The translations under genes were made by a program, and so were the position numbers. The notes beneath the pieces are model-generated. The model had not been told where the DNA came from. It saw only the letters and a list, made by a program, of their open reading frames with translations, and searched no databases. From JASSUD01 sp031963445 (lineage in GTDB: Bacteria > Pseudomonadota > Gammaproteobacteria > Burkholderiales > Burkholderiaceae), in contig JASSUH010000001.1 of assembly GCA_031963445.1 (NCBI GenBank), positions 1,488,001 through 1,552,000 on the forward strand: a stretch of DNA of 64,000 nucleotides. Reading direction: 5' to 3'. Positions 41,418 through 49,702 of the stretch are shown here, piece by piece (the first letter of the stretch is position 1; each line of letters starts with the position of its first letter).

Positions 41418-43765
41418 TCTTCGGCCTCCCATATAGAGGTGAAGACGTAAACGCGCGTGGTTGTCTTCATACCAGGCAATCTGACCTTTTGTGTCTTTCG
41501 CACACCTTCACCTAATGCTATCCACCCAGCCTTTTCTAAAGCACGACTGACTGTTTTTACGTCAAATCCCTGGCATACCTCCCGCTTGAAGGCTTCGGGC
41601 AATACCATGTACTCTCGTATCCCATTTCTATAGCGATAAAAGCCTACCCGGTTTAGGATGTGTTGACCTATATCAGCGTCTATATCTTCAAAACGACTTG
41701 CGCCATGCTTTTCAAAGAATGCTCGAACCTGCGACAACATGGCACGCTCCTCTTGGTTGGCTGTGCCACCAAACGCATCTAACCACACCGCAAAGCATTT
41801 TTGCGCAGCCGTTATCGCTTCGCCCTCAGGCCAGCCCGTTAACCCATAGTGCGTGGCTAATTCTCCTGCTGCTGCCACTAATGCAAAACGTCTGGCGACC
41901 CGCAGCACTTGTCCTGCCGCTTCCTTAGGGGCGGTTTCCTCGACAAACTGACGCATATTTTGTGTAAGGTAGTTCGCCAGCTTAGAGCGGTCAGCCACGA
42001 TGTAGCGCAGCCATTCGATACCGACCGCGCCATGGTAGTGCGTGGCTGCCTCCTGCAACGCTAAGGCTAACGCCGCTGGCGTGGGATGGTGATGCAGTTC
42101 CTCAAAAGCCCCCATCCCAGCTCCCGCATCAGCTTCTATATCGGCTAATCGAATTTCTTGTCCCACATTGGTTTTTTTCCCTACTCGCGCCATCAAGGCG
42201 CTTAGCGATTCTTCGCCTGCAGACAAAAACAATAAGCGCCAACGGGCAGATTGCCGTGCTGACCCTGTGCGAGATGCCCGTACCTTACCTTGCCCATTTG
42301 CCAGCAGATAGGCCGCTTCTCCGGCTTCTTTGGGGTCAAGTTGGGACAGTTCATCTAGAATAAGCAGCCCATCGTTATGCAAAGCAGCCAAGCCTTCTAA
42401 ACCATTTGCCGTCGCTCGCCACAATCGAGGATAAGAGCTCGGGGCGCCCCATACAGAGGCGGCGACTTTTAAGGCCGTGCTTTTGCCAGAAGAAGAACTG
42501 CCTCGCAGATGAAAGCCCCCTGAATCTTCGCCAGTTATCTCGGCTAACGTCCCGGCAAAGGCCACAGACAACGCAAACACCAGTCGAGAATTACCCACCG
42601 CCAGCGCAGCTACCGCAGCGCGCCATTGCTCGACACTGCCGGCTATAGCAAAGGCAGGTTCAATCGCTTGTGCCTGTTGAAACACCACGATTTCATCCGT
42701 CTGCCCAATGGATTCATTCGGGGTCACATACACAGCGCCATGCCAGCCCAACCTGTCTACACAGCGTGCTTGTGCTTTAACTGGCCAGACTTGCAGATAA
42801 GCGAGTAATAAATCTTGCGCGGCTTTAGTGGGTGAAATTGCTAAGCCCAATCTGGCCAATTCACTTCTCACATCTGCGCCATTGCCTTGTAGCAGTGCCA
42901 ACGGCATCGCCCACTGGTGGCGCACTTGATCATCATCTTGCCAAGCAAGCAGGCGGCCCCATTCACTGCTTTTAGCGTTACGCGTTTTGGCAATGACTGA
43001 CAAAGGGGAACACAACCACAAGGGGGCTTTCTCGCGGCCATCTTTATCAGTCGTGATAAAAAATACGCCTTCTTCTGAAAGAGCAAAGCGACCGTTGCCG
43101 TAATGGCATTCATGATTGGATGCAAATAAAGAAGTGGACGTTTCTTGAAGTAATAATTCATTGCCTGCTACGCAAGCTAGCTCGCGCACCTGGGCGGCTG
43201 TGGCCTGTGGATTAGCACTTAGCCAATCGACCGCATCGCCTTTGGGCGCCAGTCCCAATAGCTCGACATCGATCACTCGCACAGAGCAATCTAGCTTTAA
43301 TAGCGTTGCCTTAACTGCCTCGGCATATTGCTTTCCTGCTTCATCATAATCCGGCCAGATCGTGACAGATCGCCCCGTTAGGGCTCGCCAATCCGCTATG
43401 TCAGCAGAGCTTGTACCTCCGCTAGTGGTGGCAAGCATACCGATTTGCGCTAATCTATCAGCACACATTTCGCCTTCTACAATCATGACTGGCTCATCAG
43501 TGCGCATTACTAATTCATGCAATCGGTATAGCGGTTTACCTTTAGGAAAGTCCGGTTCGCCTAACTTAAAGCCTTGACCATGTAACTTCATGGGGCGAAT
43601 CCATTTCTCTGCCGTTTGCGGGTGTTTGGCGCGGATACGCCAATACAGCGGAGTTCCTTGCGTATCAGTATAAGAATGTAAAGCCTCTAACTTATAGCCG
43701 TCACGTAGCGCCGTTGCCGCCAAGCGCTGCACCGCTTGTTGAGGGGTTTCTTGAGCTGGCATCAT
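41414..43765 (-). CDS. Toprim/DUF927 primase-helicase of the element
   Basis: A 783-residue replication protein. The N-terminal part has a Toprim-like domain (VMIVEGEMCADRLAQIG and the DxD in TIWPDYDEAGKQYAEAV). The DUF927 helicase follows, with Walker A at FHLRGSSSSGKSTALKVA near residue 422 and Walker B at GLLILDELSQLD. It would synthesise primers or unwind DNA at the element's origin, as P4 alpha does. The start is ATG 43765 in an ATGA overlap with the CHC2 gene; ATG 43780 is the alternative. GGGGACA clusters lie downstream. Confidence 0.88.
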   Translation of the reverse strand: MMPAQETPQQAVQRLAATALRDGYKLEALHSYTDTQGTPLYWRIRAKHPQTAEKWIRPMKLHGQGFKLGEPDFPKGKPLYRLHELVMRTDEPVMIVEGEMCADRLAQIGMLATTSGGTSSADIADWRALTGRSVTIWPDYDEAGKQYAEAVKATLLKLDCSVRVIDVELLGLAPKGDAVDWLSANPQATAAQVRELACVAGNELLLQETSTSLFASNHECHYGNGRFALSEEGVFFITTDKDGREKAPLWLCSPLSVIAKTRNAKSSEWGRLLAWQDDDQVRHQWAMPLALLQGNGADVRSELARLGLAISPTKAAQDLLLAYLQVWPVKAQARCVDRLGWHGAVYVTPNESIGQTDEIVVFQQAQAIEPAFAIAGSVEQWRAAVAALAVGNSRLVFALSVAFAGTLAEITGEDSGGFHLRGSSSSGKSTALKVAASVWGAPSSYPRLWRATANGLEGLAALHNDGLLILDELSQLDPKEAGEAAYLLANGQGKVRASRTGSARQSARWRLLFLSAGEESLSALMARVGKKTNVGQEIRLADIEADAGAGMGAFEELHHHPTPAALALALQEAATHYHGAVGIEWLRYIVADRSKLANYLTQNMRQFVEETAPKEAAGQVLRVARRFALVAAAGELATHYGLTGWPEGEAITAAQKCFAVWLDAFGGTANQEERAMLSQVRAFFEKHGASRFEDIDADIGQHILNRVGFYRYRNGIREYMVLPEAFKREVCQGFDVKTVSRALEKAGWIALGEGVRKTQKVRLPGMKTTTRVYVFTSIWEAEE

Positions 43766-44097
43766 CGCTGTACTTCCCATGCGCCTAAAGCCTTAGCGGC
43801 CTCAACAAAGCTCAATTCATACCGCTGCCGATGGAAATCCAGCACATCGCCACCATGCGCACCGCAGGCCATGCAGCGAAAACCTCCGCTCTCTAGCCGT
43901 ACACGCAATGAAGGTTTCGTATCCGCATGAAAAGGACATAAAGCCGACTTCCATTCACCACCACCGATGAGTTTTAGTCCCTGTTCTCGAAAATAATCTG
44001 CTGCAGAGGGAAGCCGATCTCGTCGAAAAGCTTTTTGCTGAAGTTGACCAAGTGCTAAATAAGACCGAGGTGTTTGTTTGAATTTTGTTTTTATCAT
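43762..44097 (-). CDS. CHC2 zinc-finger protein
   Basis: A 111-residue protein with the primase-type zinc-binding pattern CPFHADTKPSLRV followed by FRCMACGAHGGDVLDF, the CHC2 finger used by DnaG for template recognition. It is split off as a separate gene upstream of the Toprim/DUF927 helicase and coupled to it by an ATGA overlap. It is also coupled to the AlpA gene upstream by an ATGA overlap. The two proteins together probably form the element's primase. Confidence 0.9.
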   Translation of the reverse strand: MIKTKFKQTPRSYLALGQLQQKAFRRDRLPSAADYFREQGLKLIGGGEWKSALCPFHADTKPSLRVRLESGGFRCMACGAHGGDVLDFHRQRYELSFVEAAKALGAWEVQR

Positions 44098-44363
44098 TTC
44101 GCCCTCTCTGTCTGATAATTCACAGGATCAGCAAAATATCGGTGTAGCTCCCGATTTGACCAAGCGGCACAGCGCTGCGATAAATGAATGCGTAGAGGAA
44201 ACCGGCCTTCTAGCTCGCGTTTACGCAAAGTTTCTCGACTAAATGGAAGATAAATTTTTAAATTATTCCAACGAGAATAGCCATCAAGGGGCAAGGCATC
44301 AGGGGGGAAGGAAGAAGAAGATGGCAGGGTTGCCGGTGTAGAAGATATTTTTTGATACGCCAT
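44094..44363 (-). CDS. AlpA-family regulator or excision factor
   Basis: An 89-residue protein. The part YSRWNNLKIYLPFSRETLRK and RFPLRIHLSQRCAAWSNREL is the winged MerR-like helix-turn-helix of AlpA proteins, which regulate integrase genes or act as excisionases in P4-like elements. The N-terminal 25 residues are Ser/Pro-rich. It is the first gene of the ATGA-coupled replication operon. Confidence 0.85.
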   Translation of the reverse strand: MAYQKISSTPATLPSSSSFPPDALPLDGYSRWNNLKIYLPFSRETLRKRELEGRFPLRIHLSQRCAAWSNRELHRYFADPVNYQTERAK

Positions 44364-44456
44364 GTGTGAAACCTCGTTAAAGGGTGTTAAACATGGCGCT
44401 ATTGAAGCAAGCTAGTGCAGTGACGAGTAAACCCGTCTTATCGTCTGGATATACCG

Positions 44457-45323
44457 TCAGCTTGTACCGTCTGAGTGGCTTTTAGGAGGGCGGCGCTTCA
44501 GATTACGTAGGTCTGCTTCGCTCAGATGATTGGGGCGAATCGCGGCTGCCAGTGTCTGTGCGCCGCGCGAAGGCTCGCCATTACTTTGTGTTTTCCATCC
44601 AAGCCTCTTATCAAGTTCTGCTGCAATGTTCGTAGACTTAGGGGGATGGCGTTCATCATAATCTGTCCAGTTAGCACGTATGACATCGAATAGGATGTCG
44701 AGTGTCTTGGTCGTATGAGGAAGAGTGATCGTCACACCTGTAGTAGCCTTGACAGGCGCGTCGGTGTTTTTTACTTCTATTAATTTTGCGGGATGTTCAT
44801 CATTCTGCACGTTAGTTGTGACGCGTTTTTGCTTTAAATTTGAAGTCGCTTGAGGGCTAGTATCAATCTTTGAATGAGGTAAGTTGCCCTTTTTTTTTGC
44901 TGCCCCAGACGTAGCTGAGTGCTGTAAAGATGCGAGATAATCTAGCGGATTTTTGAAAAATTCTGCGCGAATTTCAAGCCCTTGCTTTTGCACCCATTGC
45001 CAAAAATCATCGCGCCGCCACCTTATTTGCTCAACCCATTGTCTTGCTTGAGTAGCTTCGTAGTTATGAATTCCTTGCTGCATCCAGTAAACCATGTCTG
45101 CTATCTTCCCGCCCATAAATTTCCGCGATTGCCCCATATTAGCCCCCTCTATTCGTGCCTTTTCTTTAAAAAAGGGCCTCAGTTCTTTATGAGCGTTTTT
45201 TTCTACCAACCAAACTGCTGCGTCTACAATATTCACTCTCTCGATTTGCGCTAGAAGCTCAATAGCATTCGGAATGCCTATAAAAATTTCCTCTATTTCA
45301 TTGAGATCATCACGGATTCCCAT
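44457..45323 (-). CDS. Island protein of unknown function
   Basis: A 288-residue soluble protein between integrase and alpA. The N-terminal half is helical and Trp-rich (MVYWMQQGIHNYEATQARQW, WRRDDFWQWVQKQG); the middle is disordered and charged; the C-terminus (IAAELDKRLGWKTQSNGEPS, TLAAAIRPNHLSEADLRNLK) could be a small DNA-binding fold. I do not recognise the family. Position suggests a role in control or replication of the element. Confidence 0.65.
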   Translation of the reverse strand: MGIRDDLNEIEEIFIGIPNAIELLAQIERVNIVDAAVWLVEKNAHKELRPFFKEKARIEGANMGQSRKFMGGKIADMVYWMQQGIHNYEATQARQWVEQIRWRRDDFWQWVQKQGLEIRAEFFKNPLDYLASLQHSATSGAAKKKGNLPHSKIDTSPQATSNLKQKRVTTNVQNDEHPAKLIEVKNTDAPVKATTGVTITLPHTTKTLDILFDVIRANWTDYDERHPPKSTNIAAELDKRLGWKTQSNGEPSRGAQTLAAAIRPNHLSEADLRNLKRRPPKSHSDGTS

Positions 45324-45391
45324 ATTCTTCCTTTTGTGAGAGAGCTTGAGTAAAGTATTGCTTCAATAGAAATCGCTGACTTGTGTTAGAA

Positions 45392-46597
45392 CTAAGCTGA
45401 ATGTTGTGACTGCATCTCACTTCTGCTCCCCTGCACATCTAAATAATCTCCCCACCATTGCATCATCTTGCGGCGCTCAGTCAGATATTCAGCATGGTTA
45501 TAGGCAGCACGCACGCCATTTTGCTCAATATGCGCTAGCTGACGCTCAATCCAATCTGAATTAAATCCGTGTTCATTTAAGATCGTTGAGGCTAGGCCGC
45601 GAAAACCATGTCCTGTCATACGTCCGTGATAGCCCATTCGATATAGCGCATACAGAACAGTGTTTTCGCTCATTGGCTTTTGAGCGGTATTGGCGTTAGG
45701 AAATAGCCAACGACGCGAACCCGTCAATGCTCGCAATTCTTCGAGCACAGTCACAGCTTGTTTGCACAGCGGCACAATATGCGCGGCTCTCATCTTCATC
45801 TTCTCAGCAGGAATGCGCCATTCACACCGCGCTAAATCCAGCTCTGTCCATTCGGCAAAGCGAAGTTCCATTGTGCGGACAAACGTTAACGCAAGCAGAC
45901 GTAACGCTAAGCGAGTGGTAGGCTCGCCTTCGTATTGATCAATTTTTTTTAATAGATAGGGTAGTTCAGTTTCGCTGATACGGTGCATATGTTGAACTGC
46001 ACGTGTTTTGAGTGCACCGCGCAAATCAGGAGAAGGGTCGCGCTCGGCTTTACCAGTGGCGATTGCATAGCGAAAAATCTGTCCGCAAGTTTGTAGTACC
46101 TTGCGTGATGTCTCCAGCGCTTCCCGACTTTCAATTTTACGAATCACAGCCAGCAACTCTGGGGCGGTAATTTCAGCTATTGGTCGTGCGCCTAAAGTAG
46201 GGAATACATCTTTTTCTAGCCGCACCCTGGTTTGGCGAGCGTGCGCTTCACTCCAAGTTTCTTGCCGACTTTCGAGCCATTCTTGTGTTATGGCTGCAAA
46301 AGAGTTGGCTTGCTTAACCAGCGCCGCTAGCTTAGCGCGCTTTTTTTCGTGCGCGGGATTCAAGCCTTGAGCTAGTTGATCTTTGGCTGTATCGCGCGCC
46401 TTGCGAGCTTGGAGTAGGGTGATAGAGGGGTAGACGCCAAAGGCTAGGCGGCTTTCTTTACCGTTAACACGGTATTTCATGCGCCAATATTTGCCACCTG
46501 CTGGAAGTATTTCCAAATACAGGCCGCCGCTATCGGCTAGCTTATAAGGTTTATCTTTAGGTTTAGCGTTTCGCGCTGCTGCATCAGTGAGAGGCAT
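45392..46597 (-). CDS. P4-type tyrosine integrase
   Basis: A 401-residue site-specific recombinase. An N-terminal DUF4102 arm-binding domain (MPLTDAAARNAKPKDKPYKLADSGGLYLEI family pattern, shown here in part) is followed by a core-binding domain and the catalytic domain: first Arg in LTFVRTMELRFAEW, HxxR in GHGFRGLAST, and the nucleophile Tyr in RAAYNHAEYLTERRKMMQ. It lies beside tRNA-Leu, pointing away from it, and drives integration into the tRNA 3' end. GGGGCAT repeats lie just upstream of its start. Confidence 0.96.
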   Translation of the reverse strand: MPLTDAAARNAKPKDKPYKLADSGGLYLEILPAGGKYWRMKYRVNGKESRLAFGVYPSITLLQARKARDTAKDQLAQGLNPAHEKKRAKLAALVKQANSFAAITQEWLESRQETWSEAHARQTRVRLEKDVFPTLGARPIAEITAPELLAVIRKIESREALETSRKVLQTCGQIFRYAIATGKAERDPSPDLRGALKTRAVQHMHRISETELPYLLKKIDQYEGEPTTRLALRLLALTFVRTMELRFAEWTELDLARCEWRIPAEKMKMRAAHIVPLCKQAVTVLEELRALTGSRRWLFPNANTAQKPMSENTVLYALYRMGYHGRMTGHGFRGLASTILNEHGFNSDWIERQLAHIEQNGVRAAYNHAEYLTERRKMMQWWGDYLDVQGSRSEMQSQHSA

Positions 46598-46604
46598 AGG
46601 GGTA

Positions 46605-46667
46605 GGGGCATCTGAAGAGGGGGCATAAATAGATGCCCCTTGAATTTGTGCCCCAGAATATGCCCCC
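46605..46667. repeat. Five phased GGGGCAT/ATGCCCC sites upstream of the integrase, candidate arm sites
   Basis: GGGGCAT at 46605 and GGGGGCAT at 46619, then ATGCCCC at 46633, GTGCCCC at 46648 and ATGCCCCC at 46660 occur 12-15 bases apart. The same motif is present twice at the left end. Repeats flanking both cores fit arm-type binding sites for the N-terminal domain of the integrase. Confidence 0.55.
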
Positions 46668-46779
46668 AGAATAGCTGGCTGTCAATGGTAAAAGATGGGC
46701 AAGGTGGATAACTCAAAACCTTGCTTTCTCTTATACTTCAGGGGTTTGTGGTAAAACTTGGGAATTTCTGGAAGGTTCT

Positions 46780-46798
46780 GTGGTGCGCCCAGCCGGAG
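46780..46798. repeat. Right attachment site within the tRNA-Leu 3' end
   Basis: GTGGTGCGCCCAGCCGGAG, identical to 33878-33896. It covers the encoded CCA, the discriminator, the acceptor 3' strand and the start of the T arm, so the tRNA stays intact after integration. Confidence 0.9.
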
Positions 46799-47151
46799 TC
46801 GAACCGGCACGCCTATAAAGGCGAGAGATTTTCTTACCACTTCAGTTTTCACTGCCGGCAATTTGGCCGTTCGTGGTCTGGACTTTGTCTTAACCTTGGC
46901 TGATCGCTGAATGTTGTCTTAACTTTAATTAACACAACATTTCAGTTGGCTTTAGGTTCCCGCCGTCAAGTCTCTGCACGTTCTTTAACTAGATTAAATA
47001 GTTAAAGCTTCGCTCAGCGTTGCCTCATATACTTATAGAAATAAGCGATATAGGGGGTTCGCTGAATTTGACGGGATTCACGTCTATGCTTTCGCAATAG
47101 GGTGCTCAAATTGTTTAAGTCTCTTGCGTCTACCTATTCCGCCACGGGCGC
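46781..47151 (-). tRNA. tRNA-Leu(UAA), interrupted by a group I intron
   Basis: Exon 1 is 47151-47117: acceptor GCGCCCG, D arm GCGGAATAGGTAGACGC, anticodon stem AGAGA and loop CTT. Exon 2 is 46832-46781: AAAA completing the 7-base loop CTTAAAA, stem TCTCT, variable arm CGCCTTTATAGGCG, T arm GCCGGTTCGACTCCGGC, acceptor TGGGCGC, discriminator A and encoded CCA. The spliced molecule is an 87-nt class II tRNA with anticodon UAA, reading UUA and UUG leucine codons. The 3' exon is the attachment site of the 12.9-kb element. Confidence 0.95.
46833..47116 (-). ncRNA. Group I intron in tRNA-Leu(UAA)
   Basis: A 284-nt intron inserted between U34 and A35 of the anticodon, the same site as the tRNA-Leu(UAA) intron of cyanobacteria and plastids. 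It follows a U and ends in G, as group I introns do. The core segments resemble those of the cyanobacterial intron: CAATTTGAGC (P region), AATTCAGCGAACC (Q), GTGCAGAGACTTGACGG (R) and AAGACAAAGTCC (S). Perfect hairpins CTTTAACTA/TAGTTAAAG and AATGTTGT/ACAACATT fit peripheral helices. There is no endonuclease gene. Self-splicing is inferred. Confidence 0.9.
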
Positions 47152-47384
47152 ACATCGAAAGAGAGCGCGATTATAGCGTAAATTTTGCGCGGCGCTAATC
47201 ACAGAATTATTTTTATTTTGGTTGTGCGAATTTTTAGTCCTTATTTGCCACTCTGAAAAGGTCACCGTAGCCATTTTGCGACGCATCAAAATAGGAAATA
47301 AGATATTAGATTCAAGCTTCTTTCTAATTATCCGATAAAATCACGCCTTGCAATTTCTGCAAACTACCGTACAGGAGACCTGAA

Positions 47385-48800
47385 ATGAGTAAAACCGTGG
47401 CCAACGTCATGCGGATTGTTGAAGACGAGGGAGTTAAGTTTGTTGACTTTCGCTTCACTGATACACGTGGCAAGGAACAACATGTTTCGGTACCGGTCTC
47501 GATCTTTGATGCGGAGAAATTTGAAAACGGTATTGCATTTGATGGTTCTTCAATTGCCGGTTGGAAAGGGATTGAAGCCTCTGACATGATGCTCGTGCCT
47601 GATCCTAATACCGCTTACGTTGACCCATTTTACGAAGAGCCTACGCTGGTTTTAACATGCGATGTGATTGAACCTGCAGATGGTAAAGGCTACGAACGTG
47701 ATCCGCGCTCGCTGGCTAAACGGGCAGAAGCTTATTTGCAAAGCACAGGACTAGGTGACACTGCTTATTTTGGTCCAGAGCCAGAATTTTTTGTGTTCGA
47801 TTCGGTGCAGTGGAAGGTTGATATGTCTGGCTCCTTCTACAAAATTAATTCAGAGCAAGCACCTTGGTCAACAGATAAAACATACGATCATGGCAATAGC
47901 GGTCACCGGCCTCAGATAAAAGGCGGTTATTTTCCGGTCGCGCCTGTTGATAGCTTTCAAAACCTACGGTCAGAAATCTGCTTATTGCTTGAGCAAATTG
48001 GTATCCCCGTTGAAGTTCACCACCATGAAGTTGGCGGTGCAGGGCAGAATGAAGTGGGCACCAAATTTTCCACGCTCGTGCAGCGTGCGGATTGGACACA
48101 GGCATTGAAATATATCGTGCATAACGTTGCCCATACTTATGGTAAAACAGCGACTTTTATGCCTAAACCTGTCGTAGGGGACAACGGCTCTGGTATGCAT
48201 GTGCATCAATCGATATGGAAAGATGGAAAAAATCTTTTTGCGGGTGATAGCTATGCAGGTTTATCAGAGTTTGCTCTCCACTACATCGGTGGAATTATTA
48301 AGCATGCGCGCGCGTTAAACGCCATTACCAATCCAACCACCAATTCTTACAAGCGACTTGTACCTGGTTATGAAGCGCCAGTGAAATTGGCTTACTCAGC
48401 GCGTAACCGCTCAGCAGCGATTCGTGTGCCTTATGTAAATAGCGCGCACGCCCGTCGTATTGAAACGCGCTTCCCAGATCCAATGGCGAATCCGTATTTA
48501 GCTTTCTCCGCATTAATGATGGCAGGTCTAGACGGCGTACAAAATAAAATTCACCCGGGTGAAGCAGCCGAGAAAAATTTATATGAACTCTCACCTGAAG
48601 AAGATCGCCAAATCCCAACCGTTTGCGCAAGCCTCGAACAAGCGCTTGAGTGCCTAGATCAAGACCGAGAGTTCTTAACCCGTGGTGGCGTGTTTAGCAA
48701 CAGCATGCTGGATGCTTATATCGAACTTAAATTTGCCGAAGTCACACGCTTGCGTATGGCTGCCCATCCGGTGGAGTTTGATATGTATTACTCGCTGTAA
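47385..48800 (+). CDS. glnA: Glutamine synthetase type I
   Basis: Makes glutamine from glutamate, ammonia and ATP; main entry of ammonium nitrogen. The 471-residue product is a GSI-beta type dodecamer subunit: FDGSSIAGWKGIEASDM near the N-terminus, metal ligands in FGPEPEFFVFD, GSGMHVHQS and NPTTNSYKRLVPGYEAPV. The adenylylation site NLYELSPEE is present with Tyr400, so activity can be turned down by GlnE. AGGAGACC precedes the ATG. I did not find a convincing sigma-54 promoter in the 233 bases upstream. Confidence 0.98.
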   Translation: MSKTVANVMRIVEDEGVKFVDFRFTDTRGKEQHVSVPVSIFDAEKFENGIAFDGSSIAGWKGIEASDMMLVPDPNTAYVDPFYEEPTLVLTCDVIEPADGKGYERDPRSLAKRAEAYLQSTGLGDTAYFGPEPEFFVFDSVQWKVDMSGSFYKINSEQAPWSTDKTYDHGNSGHRPQIKGGYFPVAPVDSFQNLRSEICLLLEQIGIPVEVHHHEVGGAGQNEVGTKFSTLVQRADWTQALKYIVHNVAHTYGKTATFMPKPVVGDNGSGMHVHQSIWKDGKNLFAGDSYAGLSEFALHYIGGIIKHARALNAITNPTTNSYKRLVPGYEAPVKLAYSARNRSAAIRVPYVNSAHARRIETRFPDPMANPYLAFSALMMAGLDGVQNKIHPGEAAEKNLYELSPEEDRQIPTVCASLEQALECLDQDREFLTRGGVFSNSMLDAYIELKFAEVTRLRMAAHPVEFDMYYSL

Positions 48801-48851
48801 GCGATAGGCTTATATGTGAAAGCTTGCTGTTAATAGCATTGAGCATTGATG

Positions 48852-48881
48852 AGGGATGGCTTAGCCATCCCTTTTTATTTT
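48852..48881 (+). terminator. glnA terminator
   Basis: AGGGATGGC at 48852-48860, loop TTA, GCCATCCCT at 48864-48872, then TTTTATTTTT: a classic rho-independent terminator about 50 bases after glnA. Confidence 0.92.
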
Positions 48882-48915
48882 TGAAGTGCTTTGCGGTGTA
48901 GTTTAGGCTTGACGT

Positions 48916-48945
48916 TGTCCGAAAAATGTATACATTTTTCGGACA
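48916..48945. promoter_or_regulatory. Perfect 30-bp palindrome, probable operator of the AbiEi-like gene
   Basis: TGTCCGAAAAATGTA joined to its exact reverse complement with no spacer. A TTGACG box at 48909 and TACATT at 48931, 16 bases apart, place the palindrome over the -10 box. The first ATG codons of the gene follow immediately, so the mRNA would have almost no leader. Confidence 0.75.
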
Positions 48946-48947
48946 TG

Positions 48948-49631
48948 ATGAAAAATACTCCACATTCTTCTCCAACCATCAAATCATTGGTTGCACATCG
49001 TATTAATGATGCGCCATTCGATGCTGTATGGACACCAGTAGATTTTCTTGATTTAGGTAGTCGTAGTGCGGTCGATAAAACCTTGCAACGCATGGTGACT
49101 AATGGTGATTTACGTCGCGTCGATCGTGGATTGTATGTTCATCCGCAATTTAATGCCTTAACCGGGCAGCTTGCGGCTCCTGATTATCGGAGGGTTATTG
49201 ATACAGTGGGGCGACGTGATCAAGTCCGTATGCTAATTGACGGTATGACGGTCGCTAATGATTTAGGTTTGACCCATGCGATACCTGGGCAAGTTATCGT
49301 ACGTACCGATGGGCGGTTGCGTCCTATCCAGCTAGATAATCTCACTATCCAGTTCAAATTAACCACGCCGAGCAAACTATACTGGGCTGGCCGTCCAGCT
49401 ATGCGTATCGTACAAGCTTTGTATTGGTTACGTGACAACATCAAAGATGATGCGTCGTTTGGACAAATTGCTATCCAAGCGAAGTTGATCAAATTACTGT
49501 CTGATGCAGATCAAGCAGGCAAGATTCGTGATGATCTTCAAACTGGTTTGCATACCATGCCTTCATGGATGCAACAGTGGGTTAGAGAATTATTGGAATT
49601 GATACCCAGGACTCAGCAGAGGCAAGTATGA
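48948..49631 (+). CDS. AbiEi/DUF6088-like antitoxin-regulator, orphan
   Basis: A 227-residue protein. The N-terminal winged helix (VWTPVDFLDLGSRSAVDKTL, MVTNGDLRRVDRGLYVHPQF) and C-terminal helical domain follow the pattern of AbiEi-type regulators and DUF6088 proteins, which repress their own operon and counter the AbiEii nucleotidyltransferase toxin of type IV systems. ATG 48945 or 48948 follows the palindrome directly without a strong ribosome-binding site. The stop overlaps an ATG (49628) that opens only four codons before a stop, as if the toxin gene had been lost. The rest of the downstream gap is a MITE-like repeat. Confidence 0.78.
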   Translation: MKNTPHSSPTIKSLVAHRINDAPFDAVWTPVDFLDLGSRSAVDKTLQRMVTNGDLRRVDRGLYVHPQFNALTGQLAAPDYRRVIDTVGRRDQVRMLIDGMTVANDLGLTHAIPGQVIVRTDGRLRPIQLDNLTIQFKLTTPSKLYWAGRPAMRIVQALYWLRDNIKDDASFGQIAIQAKLIKLLSDADQAGKIRDDLQTGLHTMPSWMQQWVRELLELIPRTQQRQV

Positions 49632-49702
49632 ATCCAGGATAGTTTTCTGTGGCACTAAAAAAGCCAAGCAATATTAGAAAAATATCTAAGCGCTTCTTCC
49701 AA

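Larger units (their letters stand above)
33878..46798. mobile_element. Integrated element (about 12.9 kb) at the tRNA-Leu(UAA) 3' end, P4/phage-satellite-like
   Basis: The element is bounded by a 19-bp direct repeat: the right copy is the tRNA 3' end and the left copy is a detached duplicate. The tyrosine integrase lies next to the tRNA and is transcribed away from it. Contents: integrase, unknown 288-residue protein, AlpA-like regulator, CHC2 zinc finger, Toprim/DUF927 helicase, three small conserved genes, phased GGGGACA repeats, two toxin-related loci, a C4-like antisense RNA with its operon, a lipoprotein and a membrane coiled-coil protein. No capsid, tail, relaxase or conjugation gene is present, so it would need a helper to move. 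This points to a satellite or mobilisable island rather than a complete phage. Confidence 0.88.

Noticed and set aside
47152..47384. Sigma-54 promoter for glnA
   Set aside because: TTGCA is present near 47347, but no matching GG at the -24 position was found.
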